A stretch of DNA of 64,000 bases, from NCBI GenBank assembly GCA_000775715.1, contig JRWQ01000001.1:124001-188000 (forward strand), written 5' to 3'. Origin of the DNA: Vibrio tubiashii. GTDB taxonomy: Bacteria; Pseudomonadota; Gammaproteobacteria; Enterobacterales; Vibrionaceae. Shown here piece after piece: positions 29,565-39,052 of the stretch. A program made the position numbers and the translations under genes. The notes beneath the pieces were generated by a model. It did not search any database. It saw only the letters and a program-made list of their open reading frames with translations, and was not told where the DNA came from. Position 1 is the first letter of the stretch; each line of letters begins with the position of its first letter.

Positions 29565-29865
29565 ATTTTTCTGCACCCAGCCCCGTCGAGTTTGGGTGCT
29601 AACCCTCCCTTCTCATTTCAATTCTAATGCTTCGTTTCGCGTGTAGGGTGCCTGCAGTATGGAACGTTTTTACGTCTTTCCTTCTTAGAGTAATTGCCCC
29701 TCGCAATCTTCTTATCCATCTTCAACATAAAAAACTAATCTGAAGCTCATCGAGCATGAAAAGTGTCTAGATTACTGGTAGCAATTCATATACACAAACG
29801 GGGTAACAAGACAAGTGAGCAAAAAATGCCACTCTCTTTTTGTAACAAAGTGTCAGACTTGGTCC

Positions 29866-29887
29866 GAACCAATACCCATATTGGTTC
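29866..29887. promoter_or_regulatory. Perfect palindrome upstream of a LysR gene
   Basis: GAACCAATA / TATTGGTTC separated by four bases, 83 bases before the LysR start at 29970. It may be an operator or a leader hairpin. The remainder of the 29565-29969 spacer shows no gene. Confidence 0.4.
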
Positions 29888-29969
29888 TTCATATCCTTCG
29901 CAATTAGTATTGTTATGCTTTACTATATTGTATCTATCGTCAACTAAGCGTATTAGTGTAATTATTTCA

Positions 29970-30884
29970 ATGACTAAAGATTTTAACTTACTGCGTTTAC
30001 TTGTCATTCTTAATGAAGAGCGACAAACAGTTCAAGCAGCAAAGCGTCTTCATTTAAGCCAACCTACTATTAGCGTTATGTTGCGGAAATTGCGTGAGCA
30101 GTTTAACGACCCACTTTTTGTCAGAGATAAAAATAGGTTGGAACCAACCTTACGTTGTCAGCAGTTGTTGGCGCAACTTCCTCCTTTGCTAGATGGACTT
30201 GACGCTTTATACGTTGATCAGTCTGAGTGGAGTATTAGTCAGGTCACTGGTGAGCTATCACTGATATTTTCGCCACCATTGATGAGTACCCTTGCTGCCC
30301 CCCTGGTCAATATGATCACTGAGTATGCCCCCAACGCAACAGTAGAGTGCTATCACTGGGCGTATGATGCGGTTAGAGACCTAGAGCTAAAGCGTCGCTC
30401 TTGGGGGTTTAGCTACTTACCGATGCAAACCAATAAAAACATCCTGCAGAAAGATATCGGTAACGATGAATTCGTTATGGTGATGAGAAACGATCACCCA
30501 TTGGCTGAACCAAGTGTTGAAGAAGTGCTGAAGTACCCGCTTTGTACTAACTTGATTTATGGCGAGAATGAGTCCTCCCGCAGCGAAAAAATCATCAAAA
30601 ACTTAGAGTTACATAAGCACATTCACGTGCGTACTAGTGATATCAGCATGCTGTTGGGGCTGCTAGACAACAGTGATTTTATCAGCATTACCTCCAAGCA
30701 TAATATGAAGCGATTCCAAGGGCGCTACAGATTCGAGTTTCTTCCCGATATTTTGACTGACGAAGCTCGCTTTCGTCAGTTTTCCCTTTTCACCCATCAA
30801 AGAAACCGCATTGATCCGTTAACTAACTGGCTGTTTGATCAGGCAAAAGAGATCATGATTGGGGATGCAATAGGCAAAGGCTAA
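29970..30884 (+). CDS. LysR-family regulator
   Basis: 304 residues when started at ATG 29970, the usual LysR length; an open extension back to 29763 has no homology to the family and holds the palindrome. The winged helix reads QTVQAAKRLHLSQPTISVMLRKLRE. The effector domain has the type-2 periplasmic-binding fold. The ribosome site is weak. The gene is followed by a good terminator and lies at the border of the sulfatase block, which is on the opposite strand and convergent. Its targets are unknown. Confidence 0.8.
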   Translation: MTKDFNLLRLLVILNEERQTVQAAKRLHLSQPTISVMLRKLREQFNDPLFVRDKNRLEPTLRCQQLLAQLPPLLDGLDALYVDQSEWSISQVTGELSLIFSPPLMSTLAAPLVNMITEYAPNATVECYHWAYDAVRDLELKRRSWGFSYLPMQTNKNILQKDIGNDEFVMVMRNDHPLAEPSVEEVLKYPLCTNLIYGENESSRSEKIIKNLELHKHIHVRTSDISMLLGLLDNSDFISITSKHNMKRFQGRYRFEFLPDILTDEARFRQFSLFTHQRNRIDPLTNWLFDQAKEIMIGDAIGKG

Positions 30885-30902
30885 AGAATAAGGCATTAAA
30901 CA

Positions 30903-30932
30903 AGAAAGCGTCCAATCAGGACGCTTTCTTTG
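30903..30932. terminator. Bidirectional terminator between LysR and the Cys-rich protein gene
   Basis: Perfect 11-bp stem (AGAAAGCGTCC and complement, loop 5) 18 bases after the LysR stop and 12 bases after the stop of the convergent minus-strand gene. T-rich bases lie on both sides. Confidence 0.85.
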
Positions 30933-30943
30933 TGTGGCAAGTG

Positions 30944-31477
30944 TCACTTTTCGACAATCCTGTGCACAAAGCGACAGCTTTCGTCTCCCTCTGTGAGAAG
31001 AGCTGCGACTTCAACTTGATAATTGGGGTTGATGGTTTGCCCAGTACCTTCTTCCATTACAACGACAAGTTGACGACAAAATTCGGGACAACCTTTACCC
31101 TGAGTGAGCGCATTAAGGTGATCGCACATATCGCAAGCGGTTTCTACACGAAGATGTTGTCCGGGTGTGCTGTCATCCCAATGCCCAGTGACACCAAAAA
31201 TAGGGTCTTCGAAATCGTGGTAGCGACCAATTGAGCGAGCACAGTTCGGGTCAATGTTCATTTCTGCCTGAATGTAGGCAGCGCGTCTTTCCCCCAATTT
31301 CCGAAACGCAGGAATCCAAAATGGCTGCCATGCAGCAAGGCCATGACGCTGGTACAGCCGATACAGGTGGGATGCCAGTACCCGGTTTCCTTGTTGGATC
31401 ACCGGGCGTAACAATGGCAGTTTATGACCGGCTACCAGACTGAAATGCATCAGGTTAGCGAAAAGCATCTTTTTCAT
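30944..31477 (-). CDS. Cys-rich small protein, possibly related to ATC hydrolases
   Basis: 177 residues. I do not recognise it firmly. It has no clear signal peptide, a basic N-terminal half rich in Arg and aromatic residues, and a central Cys cluster ACDMCDHLNALTQGKGCPEFC, in which four Cys lie within about 20 residues. The arrangement recalls the L-2-amino-thiazoline-4-carboxylate hydrolase-like family, but a metal site is equally possible. GGAG before ATG 31477 sets the start; the frame is open upstream. It is the last gene of a five-gene run that begins with the sulfatase, 69 bases after the alkylsulfatase-like gene. A role in metabolism of the desulfated product is an inference. Confidence 0.6.
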   Translation of the reverse strand: MKKMLFANLMHFSLVAGHKLPLLRPVIQQGNRVLASHLYRLYQRHGLAAWQPFWIPAFRKLGERRAAYIQAEMNIDPNCARSIGRYHDFEDPIFGVTGHWDDSTPGQHLRVETACDMCDHLNALTQGKGCPEFCRQLVVVMEEGTGQTINPNYQVEVAALLTEGDESCRFVHRIVEK

Positions 31478-31546
31478 GGTGTACTCCTTTGACTGGTAAA
31501 AAGGCAGCCCGATATGGGCTGCCGAACAAATCAATCACGGGTTGGA

Positions 31547-33325
31547 TTAGTAATTGAATGAGGTTGGGTACAAAGGAATTGACTGGAACTCATCGAACAG
31601 GTTGAGAAGCTCCAACGCTTGACCTTTAGCAATGTCTGACGCGGTCAGTTCCCCGACATAGTAACGGCTGAACTGCTCAGCGGAGACCTTGATAACCGCT
31701 GCATCTGAGTAGTCAGGTGCAGTACTGAACTCGGCAATCGAGTTGCGAATTTCCAGACCATATTGGTGCCCATCAACATCGAAGATCAGTTTTCCGGTTT
31801 TACCTTCAGCCTTTGTCGGATTGAGTCGGGTTCTGAGGTAATTAACGGCAGTTTCTGTTTCGCTGCAGACCCAACTTTTGCTTGGCGTGCCAGACAAGGT
31901 GATGGAAGAATCCCCTTCAAGGCTAAGTGCACCTGCGACGTAGAAGTTACGAACAATAAAGCTTTCGGCGTGTTGGGCGAGTTTGCGCAGGGTATCTGCA
32001 TGCGCCTGACGTGCAGTCTCGTTGGCTGGCGCGTTGTAGTACAGCGCCGCAGACAGTTCTTTGGCCCACAAATATTCACCATTTTCCATCGCTTGTTGCC
32101 ACGCTTTGTAGGTCTGCTCTACGCCGCCGGCTAACTTGATCATGTAGCTTGCGTGGACGGGTTTTGGCAGGTTATGGATATCATCAGGATTTCCTGAGAA
32201 GTAACCGTGGTTCTGCGTTGGGAAAGCCTCTGGGAAGGTTTCAAATGAGCCGTAAGCATTGTTTACATAGGCATTGCTCATCAGCGATTTTGGCAACGGC
32301 ATATAGTGCTTAAGCTGATCGGCTGGCACCCCTTTGTTGGTCAGACGGATCGCCTGGTCATAGGTATAAATGCGTGCATCCATGACCGCATTTATATGAT
32401 TACGAATGTTTTCTTTGCCTTTTAACGCACGAGCACCAGCACCGACAGTGAGCACAATTTCTGGTTCCAAATCACGAATTTCTTTGAGTGCATTTGTCCA
32501 CGTTGCCGGGTCACGGTAAGCATCACCACGAAGGGTATACATGTTTGATGATGGCCAAACGACGTTGTCGACGATCATGTCGTATTCAGGAATATGGAAA
32601 GTGAGCGTGTCTTTGGTATCGGTAATGTGGTGATAGGCAACAATCTCTAAACCACCAATGGTGATAGATTCCCCATGGTCAAGCTCATGGGTAGCAGGCA
32701 TAAAGCCGCTTTCATGGCCAAGCACCACGCTCATTGGAGACAACGGCGCATCAGGGCCAGATTGCGGATTGTGATTGCCATAGTGAATTCGGGCACGGCT
32801 TTCCAAGTGTGGCTGCATTTCATCGATCAATGCGTTGGCCTGACCGCCTCCGGTACGTGCTGCCATAATGTCGTTCATATCCGGGTGGGCGACAATAATG
32901 GCATCATCACCATCAAGCAAGGTGCGAGTGCCTAATGCGTAGTGGTTATGATCGACCATGACGGCAATCACGGGCTTAGTACTCAGGTTTTCGCGGATGT
33001 ACTCGCGATAGCGCGTACCGTCGCCTGCATGTTCGCCAGTAGAAAAGACAATCAGCCCTTCTTCCGTTTCAATCACGACTGGTGCGTACAAATCGCCCCA
33101 AATAAACCAGACATTTTCGCGAACGGTCTCGTGGCTTATTTCCCCTTCCATCCTGCTGACCGGCGGGATTTTTGCCATAGAAGCCACATTTGCGACAGCA
33201 CCGTTTTCCAACGTGACAACAGCGGGGTTATTCGGATTACCGTTGTATTGCGTGTAATCAACGGAAGCGATGGTAGAGAAAGAGAGGGTAGCTACAGCAG
33301 TTGCAATGAGTGTTTTTTTCATCAT
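31547..33325 (-). CDS. Exported alkylsulfatase-like metallo-beta-lactamase-fold protein with altered metal motif
   Basis: 592 residues with a signal peptide ending near TIAS (residue 20). The plan follows SdsA1-type alkyl sulfatases: an N-terminal metallo-beta-lactamase domain, a dimerisation domain with NMYTLRGDAYRDPATW near residue 268, and a C-terminal sterol-carrier-like domain with FDVDGHQYGLEI. In that family the zinc site is HxHxDH and a later HHWPxWG. Here the first reads HNHYAL and the second is replaced by TVGAGARALKG, so most zinc ligands are lost. The protein may have another activity or act as a binding protein. ATG 33325, with AAGG upstream, is the start. It lies after the LysR gene in the sulfatase run. 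Confidence 0.8.
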   Translation of the reverse strand: MMKKTLIATAVATLSFSTIASVDYTQYNGNPNNPAVVTLENGAVANVASMAKIPPVSRMEGEISHETVRENVWFIWGDLYAPVVIETEEGLIVFSTGEHAGDGTRYREYIRENLSTKPVIAVMVDHNHYALGTRTLLDGDDAIIVAHPDMNDIMAARTGGGQANALIDEMQPHLESRARIHYGNHNPQSGPDAPLSPMSVVLGHESGFMPATHELDHGESITIGGLEIVAYHHITDTKDTLTFHIPEYDMIVDNVVWPSSNMYTLRGDAYRDPATWTNALKEIRDLEPEIVLTVGAGARALKGKENIRNHINAVMDARIYTYDQAIRLTNKGVPADQLKHYMPLPKSLMSNAYVNNAYGSFETFPEAFPTQNHGYFSGNPDDIHNLPKPVHASYMIKLAGGVEQTYKAWQQAMENGEYLWAKELSAALYYNAPANETARQAHADTLRKLAQHAESFIVRNFYVAGALSLEGDSSITLSGTPSKSWVCSETETAVNYLRTRLNPTKAEGKTGKLIFDVDGHQYGLEIRNSIAEFSTAPDYSDAAVIKVSAEQFSRYYVGELTASDIAKGQALELLNLFDEFQSIPLYPTSFNY

Positions 33326-33432
33326 ATTCAGCCTTTTAACCAACAATGGGTCTTTTATTAAGTCGTAGCAAGAGTAATGAAATGGCGAAAAGGCAAACAG
33401 AGGGGCGGGGTTATTTATAACATAAACCTGAT

Positions 33433-34284
33433 TTATGAATCGGAGTTGAAAGACCGCAGCGACGTTTTTAGTTTCTCACAAAGTGCTGAGTGCCTTGGGT
33501 CGTTTGCATGGCGTTTATGGAAGATCAGTTGATAGCAAATGGGATAAAACGCCATCGGCGGTTCAAACACCTGCAAACCTAGCTTGTTTGACCAGTTATC
33601 ACTGAAAGACGTTGAAATAAGAGCCAAGTAATCCGTAGAGGCGGCCAGCATTGCGACACCAGAAATGGATGACACTTCAATTTTTTCCTTGCGCGGCTGG
33701 CTTGGGTATTCCTTGAGTAATAGTTCATAAGCATTCCGGCCATGTCTGCGGCTGGTTAGGGCGATATGCTGCTCGGCATAAAATTGGTCCAAGGTAACAG
33801 GCTGCTTAATCCTGGGGTGTCCTTGACGACAAACCAACACAAACGACTCCTCAAATACATCTTCTATGATAAAGGATTTATCCCGGGTGGTGAGTACGTC
33901 AATGGCCACATCCACCTTATGACAGCGCAGGTCGGCGAGAATTTCTGCCTCATCATGAGGTGGCAGACGAAATGTGACACCTTCCATTTCGCCAATGAGG
34001 TGCAACACCCCTTCTGAGCAGTACGCCACAAGATCGCCTTTATCTTCAACAGCGGCATTAATGGTTTCCAGCGCATGTTGAAACTCGTGGGCCAGACGAT
34101 GCGCGGAGCGTGTCGGAGCGATGGAACGTCCTTGTTTGACGAATAAACGTTGGTCAATGGTGTCTTCAAGACGTCTGATTGCCGAACTCACAGCAGGCTG
34201 AGTTATGTTCAGAGCATCGGCCGCTTTGGTGATCGACTGCAGCTCGTAGACCATCAAAAAATGGCGTATCAAGTTGAGATCCAT
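33433..34284 (-). CDS. LysR-family regulator of the sulfatase cluster
   Basis: 283 residues, slightly short for the family. The N-terminal helix-turn-helix reads SITKAADALNITQPAVSSAIRRLED, and the effector domain begins near residue 90. A CGGAG ribosome site precedes the ATG. It sits inside the run of genes, 28 bases after the maturase gene and 86 bases before the alkylsulfatase-like gene, all on the same strand. A regulator embedded between enzymes suggests that the cluster controls its own expression, probably through the divergent region at 37112-37605. Confidence 0.85.
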   Translation of the reverse strand: MDLNLIRHFLMVYELQSITKAADALNITQPAVSSAIRRLEDTIDQRLFVKQGRSIAPTRSAHRLAHEFQHALETINAAVEDKGDLVAYCSEGVLHLIGEMEGVTFRLPPHDEAEILADLRCHKVDVAIDVLTTRDKSFIIEDVFEESFVLVCRQGHPRIKQPVTLDQFYAEQHIALTSRRHGRNAYELLLKEYPSQPRKEKIEVSSISGVAMLAASTDYLALISTSFSDNWSNKLGLQVFEPPMAFYPICYQLIFHKRHANDPRHSALCEKLKTSLRSFNSDS

Positions 34285-34312
34285 GACAACTCCGGGTACA
34301 GGTAAGACGGAA

Positions 34313-35464
34313 CTAAAACAAACGATAAAATGCCGGTGAGTATCCTTGCTGCATCGCTGCCACCATTTTCAACAGACGAGGCAACGCATAGCGGAAAAAC
34401 ATTCGATAGCCATCGCACAACTGATTGAGTTGCTTGTCAGACTCTGCAGGAAGGGTCCTGTTTTTTGGGCAACCACCGTGACACAATTCCAGAAAATCAC
34501 AGTTGTTGCATTGCTTGCACAGTGACGCTTGTTTATCAAGGCCAAATGATCGCTGTTGTTTCGAACTCACCATATCCTGAAGCGGGGTGCCTTGGACATT
34601 ACCGAGTTTATGGCTGGTGTAACCGAAGTGATCGCAACTGAACACATCACCATTGGCTTCGGTCATCAACTGTTGACCGCAGGTGGGGCTATGATGGCAC
34701 ATCTGACTCGGGAGACCCATCAGGATCATCAGGCAGTTTTCGAAGAACTGGACGTAAACTTTGCCGATGTCTTCCTCGCACCAAACATCAAATACATCAC
34801 ATAGAAACTCACCCCATTGCACACCATTCAAGCTCCAGTCATATTGGGAGCGACGATCCAGCTCGTGGTCGATACAGGGTTGGAACTGAAGGTAGTCGCT
34901 GCTGTGTTCTTTGAGGAAACGGTATATGGCTTTACCGTGCTTGTAAGTGCGGTTATTCACCACCGTCAAGGTGTTGAACTCCACAGCGTACTTTTTAAGG
35001 TGTTCAATACCACGCATGGTGCGCTCAAAAGAGGAGTCACCGTTCTTATCAATGCGGGCAATGTCATTGTGAATTTGCGGGCCGTCGACAGAAACACCGA
35101 CCATGAACTGGTGTTTTTTAAAAAATTCAGCCCAGCGGTTGTTTATCAAGGTGCCATTGGTCTGAATGGTATTGCGGATTTGTCGCCCTTGAGCAAACTG
35201 TTGTTGATAAGTTACCGCCTGAGCATAGAAAGGCAAACCACGCAGCATCGGTTCTCCGCCGTGCCAGATAAAATCAACCGGGGCATCTTTCTTCGGCTGG
35301 GAGCTAATGTGGTTTTCAACCAGTTTTCCAACAGTGCTAATTGACATACCTTTCATTTGTAGCTGTTGGTGGTTCAGGTAGTAGCAATAGCTGCAATCGA
35401 GATTGCATTTGGCACCTTCTGTTTTGATAAACAAGCTGAAGGGAAGCTGAGGTTGAGTCGTCAT
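34313..35464 (-). CDS. Anaerobic sulfatase maturase (radical SAM/SPASM)
   Basis: 383 residues. The radical-SAM cluster motif CNLDCSYC lies near residue 16, followed by YYLN as in anSME enzymes; IWHGGEPMLRG near residue 66 and TIQTNGTLI near residue 98 are typical. The C-terminal SPASM Cys residues (CGQQ, CDHFG, CKQCNNCDFLELCHGGCPK) bind the auxiliary iron-sulfur clusters. It converts a Ser or Cys in a sulfatase to formylglycine in the cytoplasm, without oxygen. It follows the sulfatase gene by 105 bases, and that sulfatase is of the Ser type, which this family of maturases modifies. Confidence 0.93.
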   Translation of the reverse strand: MTTQPQLPFSLFIKTEGAKCNLDCSYCYYLNHQQLQMKGMSISTVGKLVENHISSQPKKDAPVDFIWHGGEPMLRGLPFYAQAVTYQQQFAQGRQIRNTIQTNGTLINNRWAEFFKKHQFMVGVSVDGPQIHNDIARIDKNGDSSFERTMRGIEHLKKYAVEFNTLTVVNNRTYKHGKAIYRFLKEHSSDYLQFQPCIDHELDRRSQYDWSLNGVQWGEFLCDVFDVWCEEDIGKVYVQFFENCLMILMGLPSQMCHHSPTCGQQLMTEANGDVFSCDHFGYTSHKLGNVQGTPLQDMVSSKQQRSFGLDKQASLCKQCNNCDFLELCHGGCPKNRTLPAESDKQLNQLCDGYRMFFRYALPRLLKMVAAMQQGYSPAFYRLF

Positions 35465-35569
35465 TATTGGGTCTCACTTATTGATGCTCGCCATCCGTGA
35501 CGACAGATTTCTGGGTCGTGCAAGCTAGCAACAGAAGGGCAGTCTGCCCTTCTGTTGGAATCGGTTACC

Positions 35570-37111
35570 TTACTTGGCAACAACGGATTTATCGGCCATA
35601 CCGATACCGCCAGATTTTTGTCTTGGCGGGAAGGCTTGAAGCGACTTCTGATGCTGAATCATGTGTTTTTGCAGTGTAGGTACCACCCAGGTGCGTTCCT
35701 TCATCCACAGGAACCAACCGCGGGTATCGATAGAACGCTCATACGGGTCTGCTTTAATGTTAAGCAAGATACCCAATGGCTGTTCGACGACAGGTGCCGC
35801 CCACTCTTCTTTGGTCCGCAAGTGGACTTTCCACTCATCAACACGCAGTGCATTTAAGCTGTCTTCGTTGTAGTAGAAAAACTCATGGCGTTGGCTCTCG
35901 CCGCCATTGGCCAACATGTCGAGCTGGTTGTAACCATCCAGATGAACTTTGTACTCTTTACCGTTGATAGTTGTGCCTTCCAGCAGATCTTGTTTAATGT
36001 CGGTGTCACCGACTGCCGCCATCAAGGTTGGTACCCAGTCTTCTGCACTCATTAGACCGTCAACATATTTGCCCTGAGGCAGCTTTTCTGGCCAGCTCAC
36101 TAACATAGGTACACGGAATCCACCGTCATAAGTGGTGCCTTTCTGACCGCGGAACGATGCCGCTCCACCATCCGGCCAATGGTCAAGGTTTACCCCATTG
36201 TCCGAGGTAAACATGATGATGGTGTTATCCATCTCACCAGTCGCTTCCAGCTTATCGAGTAATTTGCCAATCTGGTCGTCCAGTTCGCGAACCGCATCGT
36301 AGTAGAAATTCACCTGGCTTGAGCCGAGGTATTTTTCCTGAACATGGGTAATGGAGTGCATCCGGGACGGGTTGTACCACATAAAGAACGGCTTATCCGG
36401 GGTCGCTTTTTGCTGCGCGTCAATCCAGTCAACCGCAAATTCATTGAACTCCTGATCGATGGTTTCCATACGCTTGGCGCCCAGCTCGCCTTTGTCGATG
36501 ATCTTCTGTTTACCAACTTCACCAAAGCGGGGATCATTGGTGTTGTCATAAGTGTCGGTTGCGAAAGTATGGATGACGTTCCGTGGACGGCCGACATAGT
36601 TCGGATCTTTCGGGTATTCCGGCTGTTCAGGCTGTTCCATCACATTAAGATGGTAAAGGAAACCATAGTATTCATCGAAACCATTGACGGTCGGCAACAT
36701 GCTGTTGCGATCGCCCAAGTGGCTCTTACCGACGTGAATGGTGTCATAGCCTTTGTCTTTCAGCATTGCTGCTAGCGTCGGATCTTCCTGATTCATACCA
36801 CGGATAGAACCTGGCTGGCCGACAGAAGTCAGGCCCGTGCGGATAGGGTATTGTCCGGTGATGAATGCCGAGCGTCCGGCGGTAGAGCTGCCTTGCGCGT
36901 AGTAGTCTGAAATCATCAGGCCTTGATCAGCAATACGGTCAATGTTTGGCGTTTTGATGGCACCCAACCCACGGTGGTAAGCGGAGATATCCATCGGTGC
37001 GACGTCATCAAGCATGATCATCACGATATTGGGTTGCGCAGGTGCTGCCGTCGCATTTAATGAGGCTGCGGAGGTCACTGCGAGCGCCAGCAGGGATTTT
37101 TTAAGAGTCAT
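35570..37111 (-). CDS. Exported Ser-type arylsulfatase (S1 family)
   Basis: 513 residues with a signal peptide ending near residue 23. The metal-binding Asp pair is in MIMLDDVAP (35-36). The formylglycine motif reads STAGRSAFITG with Ser76 as the modified residue, followed by QYPIRTG. TSDNGVNLDHW near residue 300 supplies the other metal ligands. The mature enzyme hydrolyses a sulfate ester in the periplasm; the substrate is not evident. Ser in place of Cys means that it needs the anaerobic-type maturase encoded next to it. GAGGAA precedes the ATG. It opens the five-gene minus-strand run and is divergent from the DUF1254 and FadL genes. Confidence 0.92.
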   Translation of the reverse strand: MTLKKSLLALAVTSAASLNATAAPAQPNIVMIMLDDVAPMDISAYHRGLGAIKTPNIDRIADQGLMISDYYAQGSSTAGRSAFITGQYPIRTGLTSVGQPGSIRGMNQEDPTLAAMLKDKGYDTIHVGKSHLGDRNSMLPTVNGFDEYYGFLYHLNVMEQPEQPEYPKDPNYVGRPRNVIHTFATDTYDNTNDPRFGEVGKQKIIDKGELGAKRMETIDQEFNEFAVDWIDAQQKATPDKPFFMWYNPSRMHSITHVQEKYLGSSQVNFYYDAVRELDDQIGKLLDKLEATGEMDNTIIMFTSDNGVNLDHWPDGGAASFRGQKGTTYDGGFRVPMLVSWPEKLPQGKYVDGLMSAEDWVPTLMAAVGDTDIKQDLLEGTTINGKEYKVHLDGYNQLDMLANGGESQRHEFFYYNEDSLNALRVDEWKVHLRTKEEWAAPVVEQPLGILLNIKADPYERSIDTRGWFLWMKERTWVVPTLQKHMIQHQKSLQAFPPRQKSGGIGMADKSVVAK

Positions 37112-37605
37112 AGCGTTCCTCTAACGATTGAATGACTTCCTTGCCATGGTAGTGATATCCATTTGCAGCGTTCGCCTGATTAGAGCGGCCGCGCTGTTCT
37201 GAAAGCGTTGTATTAGCAATCAGATGAAAAAAGAATACTACAACCCTACTTATAAGAGGCTAATAACAACTATTACAAATATTAATAATGACTCTGTCAT
37301 ACACGACACCTAGCACTGCAAGATTTGACATTACTTTTTGCACAGTAATTTAGTTCAGATAAATACTCTATCATTGCTATTGAACGCGCATACCTGCGTG
37401 AGGCGTCGTTAAAAAATTAATAAAAGCGAAGGAAGATGTTGGAGCGAATGATGGGGTTATGTTTGTTGTATAAGGTATGGCATGCGCTTATTTTTTCAGT
37501 ATTGAAATTCTTAATAACCAATATAGAAACGCTTCAATTTCTGTTTTTCCAACGCTGCTATACCCTTGACCATGTATTCAAGATAACACACCAAGAGGTT
37601 TAGCT
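37112..37605. promoter_or_regulatory. Divergent promoter region of the sulfatase island
   Basis: 494 bases between the sulfatase run and the DUF1254-FadL pair. It is AT-rich in its centre (TTATAAGAGG and AATATTAATAATGA near 37250-37290) in contrast to the flanking genes. It must hold both promoters and probably the LysR operator. I see no single site that is convincing. Confidence 0.5.
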
Positions 37606-38982
37606 ATGAGAAAGTCGTTACTCACCTTATCGTTACTGTCCACAATCTGTTTACCTACCCAGGCTGAGTCTACAGTTTCTGCAGAAGAAGAGCTTGCATA
37701 CAATCTAGGACTGCAAGCTTTTATCTACGGTGCTGGCCCATTGACTGTTGCTGCTGTTCGTGAAACGTCAACATCCGTGAGTCAACCAATGGATAATGCG
37801 ATGGCACCGTTGAACATGATGGGCAAAACCCGTCAGCTTTCCGGTCCCCAGGATCGTATTGTGCCGACCGTCAACAATGACACCATGTATTCTCAAGCAC
37901 ATTACGATCTTGATCTCGCCGGTCCAATGGTGATTGACATTCCACCGACAGGCAATCGTTACTACATCGTTCAATTGTTGGATGCATACTCTGACTCGAT
38001 TACCGACCTCTATGAGGGTAACACCGGCACTAAAGGCAGCAAGGTGCTACTGGTGAACAAGGGTTGGAAAGGTGAAGTCCCAAAAGGGATTGATCACGTG
38101 GTTGAGTCGCGCACGCCAATGGTGTGGTTGATTCACCGTACTGGTGTGTTCGGGCCTGAAGATCAGGAGGACGCCATCGCCGTACACGATCGTTTCATTA
38201 CTTACCCGCTAGGTGAACTTGGTAAAAAACACGGTCCGATTGAGTTGGCCCATGCAGAAGGCCGCATACCACCAATGACCATGCCGAAAGGCCTTGATTG
38301 GTATGCATTGATTGACAAAGAGCTGCGCAAAAACCCGCTGCCAGAAGCACAATCAATGGTCGAGCAATTTAATTACATCGGTATTGGTGGCGAACAACCG
38401 TTTGATGCAGACAAACTGTCTGAAGCACAAAAACGCGGGTTGTTACGCGCCCTTGGCTCGGCACAAAACATTATTCAGTTTGCGGGACGCAGCGTCGGAA
38501 CCACCAATAATGGCTGGTCCATGATGTTCGAAGGTGGCCGTTATGGCAGCGATTACCTGAGCCGAGCTAGCATCAACCTGCGTGCGGCTGGCCTGAACGT
38601 CCCTGAACGTGCCCTGTATCCAAACCGATACACTGACAGTGATGGAGTACAGCTCAACGGTGAGCATCAATATCGCATGACCATGCCGGCAGATGCGCCT
38701 GCGGATGCCTTCTGGTCACTGACCATGTACGATGCAGAAAACCTGTTCATGGTAGAAAATGAAATCGACCGCTATTCGATTTCTACTAACCGTAAAGAAG
38801 AGCTGAAGTACGCTGAGGACGGTACGTTGCCAATTTGTATTCAACATAAAAAGCCGACAGATTCAGCGTGTAACTGGCTTCCTGCACCCAAAGACGATTT
38901 CTACCTGCATATTCGACTTTACGAGCCGACTCAAGCGGTGCTCGACAACCAGTATGAGATGCCGCAAGTCGTCAAACTGTAA
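37606..38982 (+). CDS. Exported DUF1254/DUF1214 protein, copy 1
   Basis: 458 residues with a signal peptide ending near TQAE (residue 21). The DUF1254 part has the typical RIVPTVNNDTMYSQAHYDL (residues 84-102) and NRYYIVQLLDAYSD. The DUF1214 part near residue 340-450 has PADAFWSLTMYDAENLFMVENEIDRYSI and the closing NWLPAPKDDFYLHIRLYEP. The biochemical role of the family is not known. A paralogue is encoded at 41709-43130, so the island holds two. It is followed by a terminator-like hairpin and the FadL-type gene. AAGAGG precedes the ATG. Confidence 0.9.
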   Translation: MRKSLLTLSLLSTICLPTQAESTVSAEEELAYNLGLQAFIYGAGPLTVAAVRETSTSVSQPMDNAMAPLNMMGKTRQLSGPQDRIVPTVNNDTMYSQAHYDLDLAGPMVIDIPPTGNRYYIVQLLDAYSDSITDLYEGNTGTKGSKVLLVNKGWKGEVPKGIDHVVESRTPMVWLIHRTGVFGPEDQEDAIAVHDRFITYPLGELGKKHGPIELAHAEGRIPPMTMPKGLDWYALIDKELRKNPLPEAQSMVEQFNYIGIGGEQPFDADKLSEAQKRGLLRALGSAQNIIQFAGRSVGTTNNGWSMMFEGGRYGSDYLSRASINLRAAGLNVPERALYPNRYTDSDGVQLNGEHQYRMTMPADAPADAFWSLTMYDAENLFMVENEIDRYSISTNRKEELKYAEDGTLPICIQHKKPTDSACNWLPAPKDDFYLHIRLYEPTQAVLDNQYEMPQVVKL

Positions 38983-38991
38983 CAACCACCT

Positions 38992-39014
38992 CGCCCCCAT
39001 CCCGGGGCGCTTTT
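38992..39014 (+). terminator. Hairpin between DUF1254 and FadL-type genes
   Basis: GC-rich stem CGCCCC / GGGGCG followed by CTTTT, 10 bases after the stop codon. It may reduce expression of the downstream outer-membrane gene. Confidence 0.6.
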
Positions 39015-39052
39015 AATCACCATAATCGAATTGAACAACAAATGGAGTGTGT

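Noticed and set aside
29763..29969. A 69-residue N-terminal extension of the LysR protein
   Set aside because: The extension has no family similarity, starts at GTG without a ribosome site and contains a perfect palindrome; LysR proteins begin near the helix-turn-helix.
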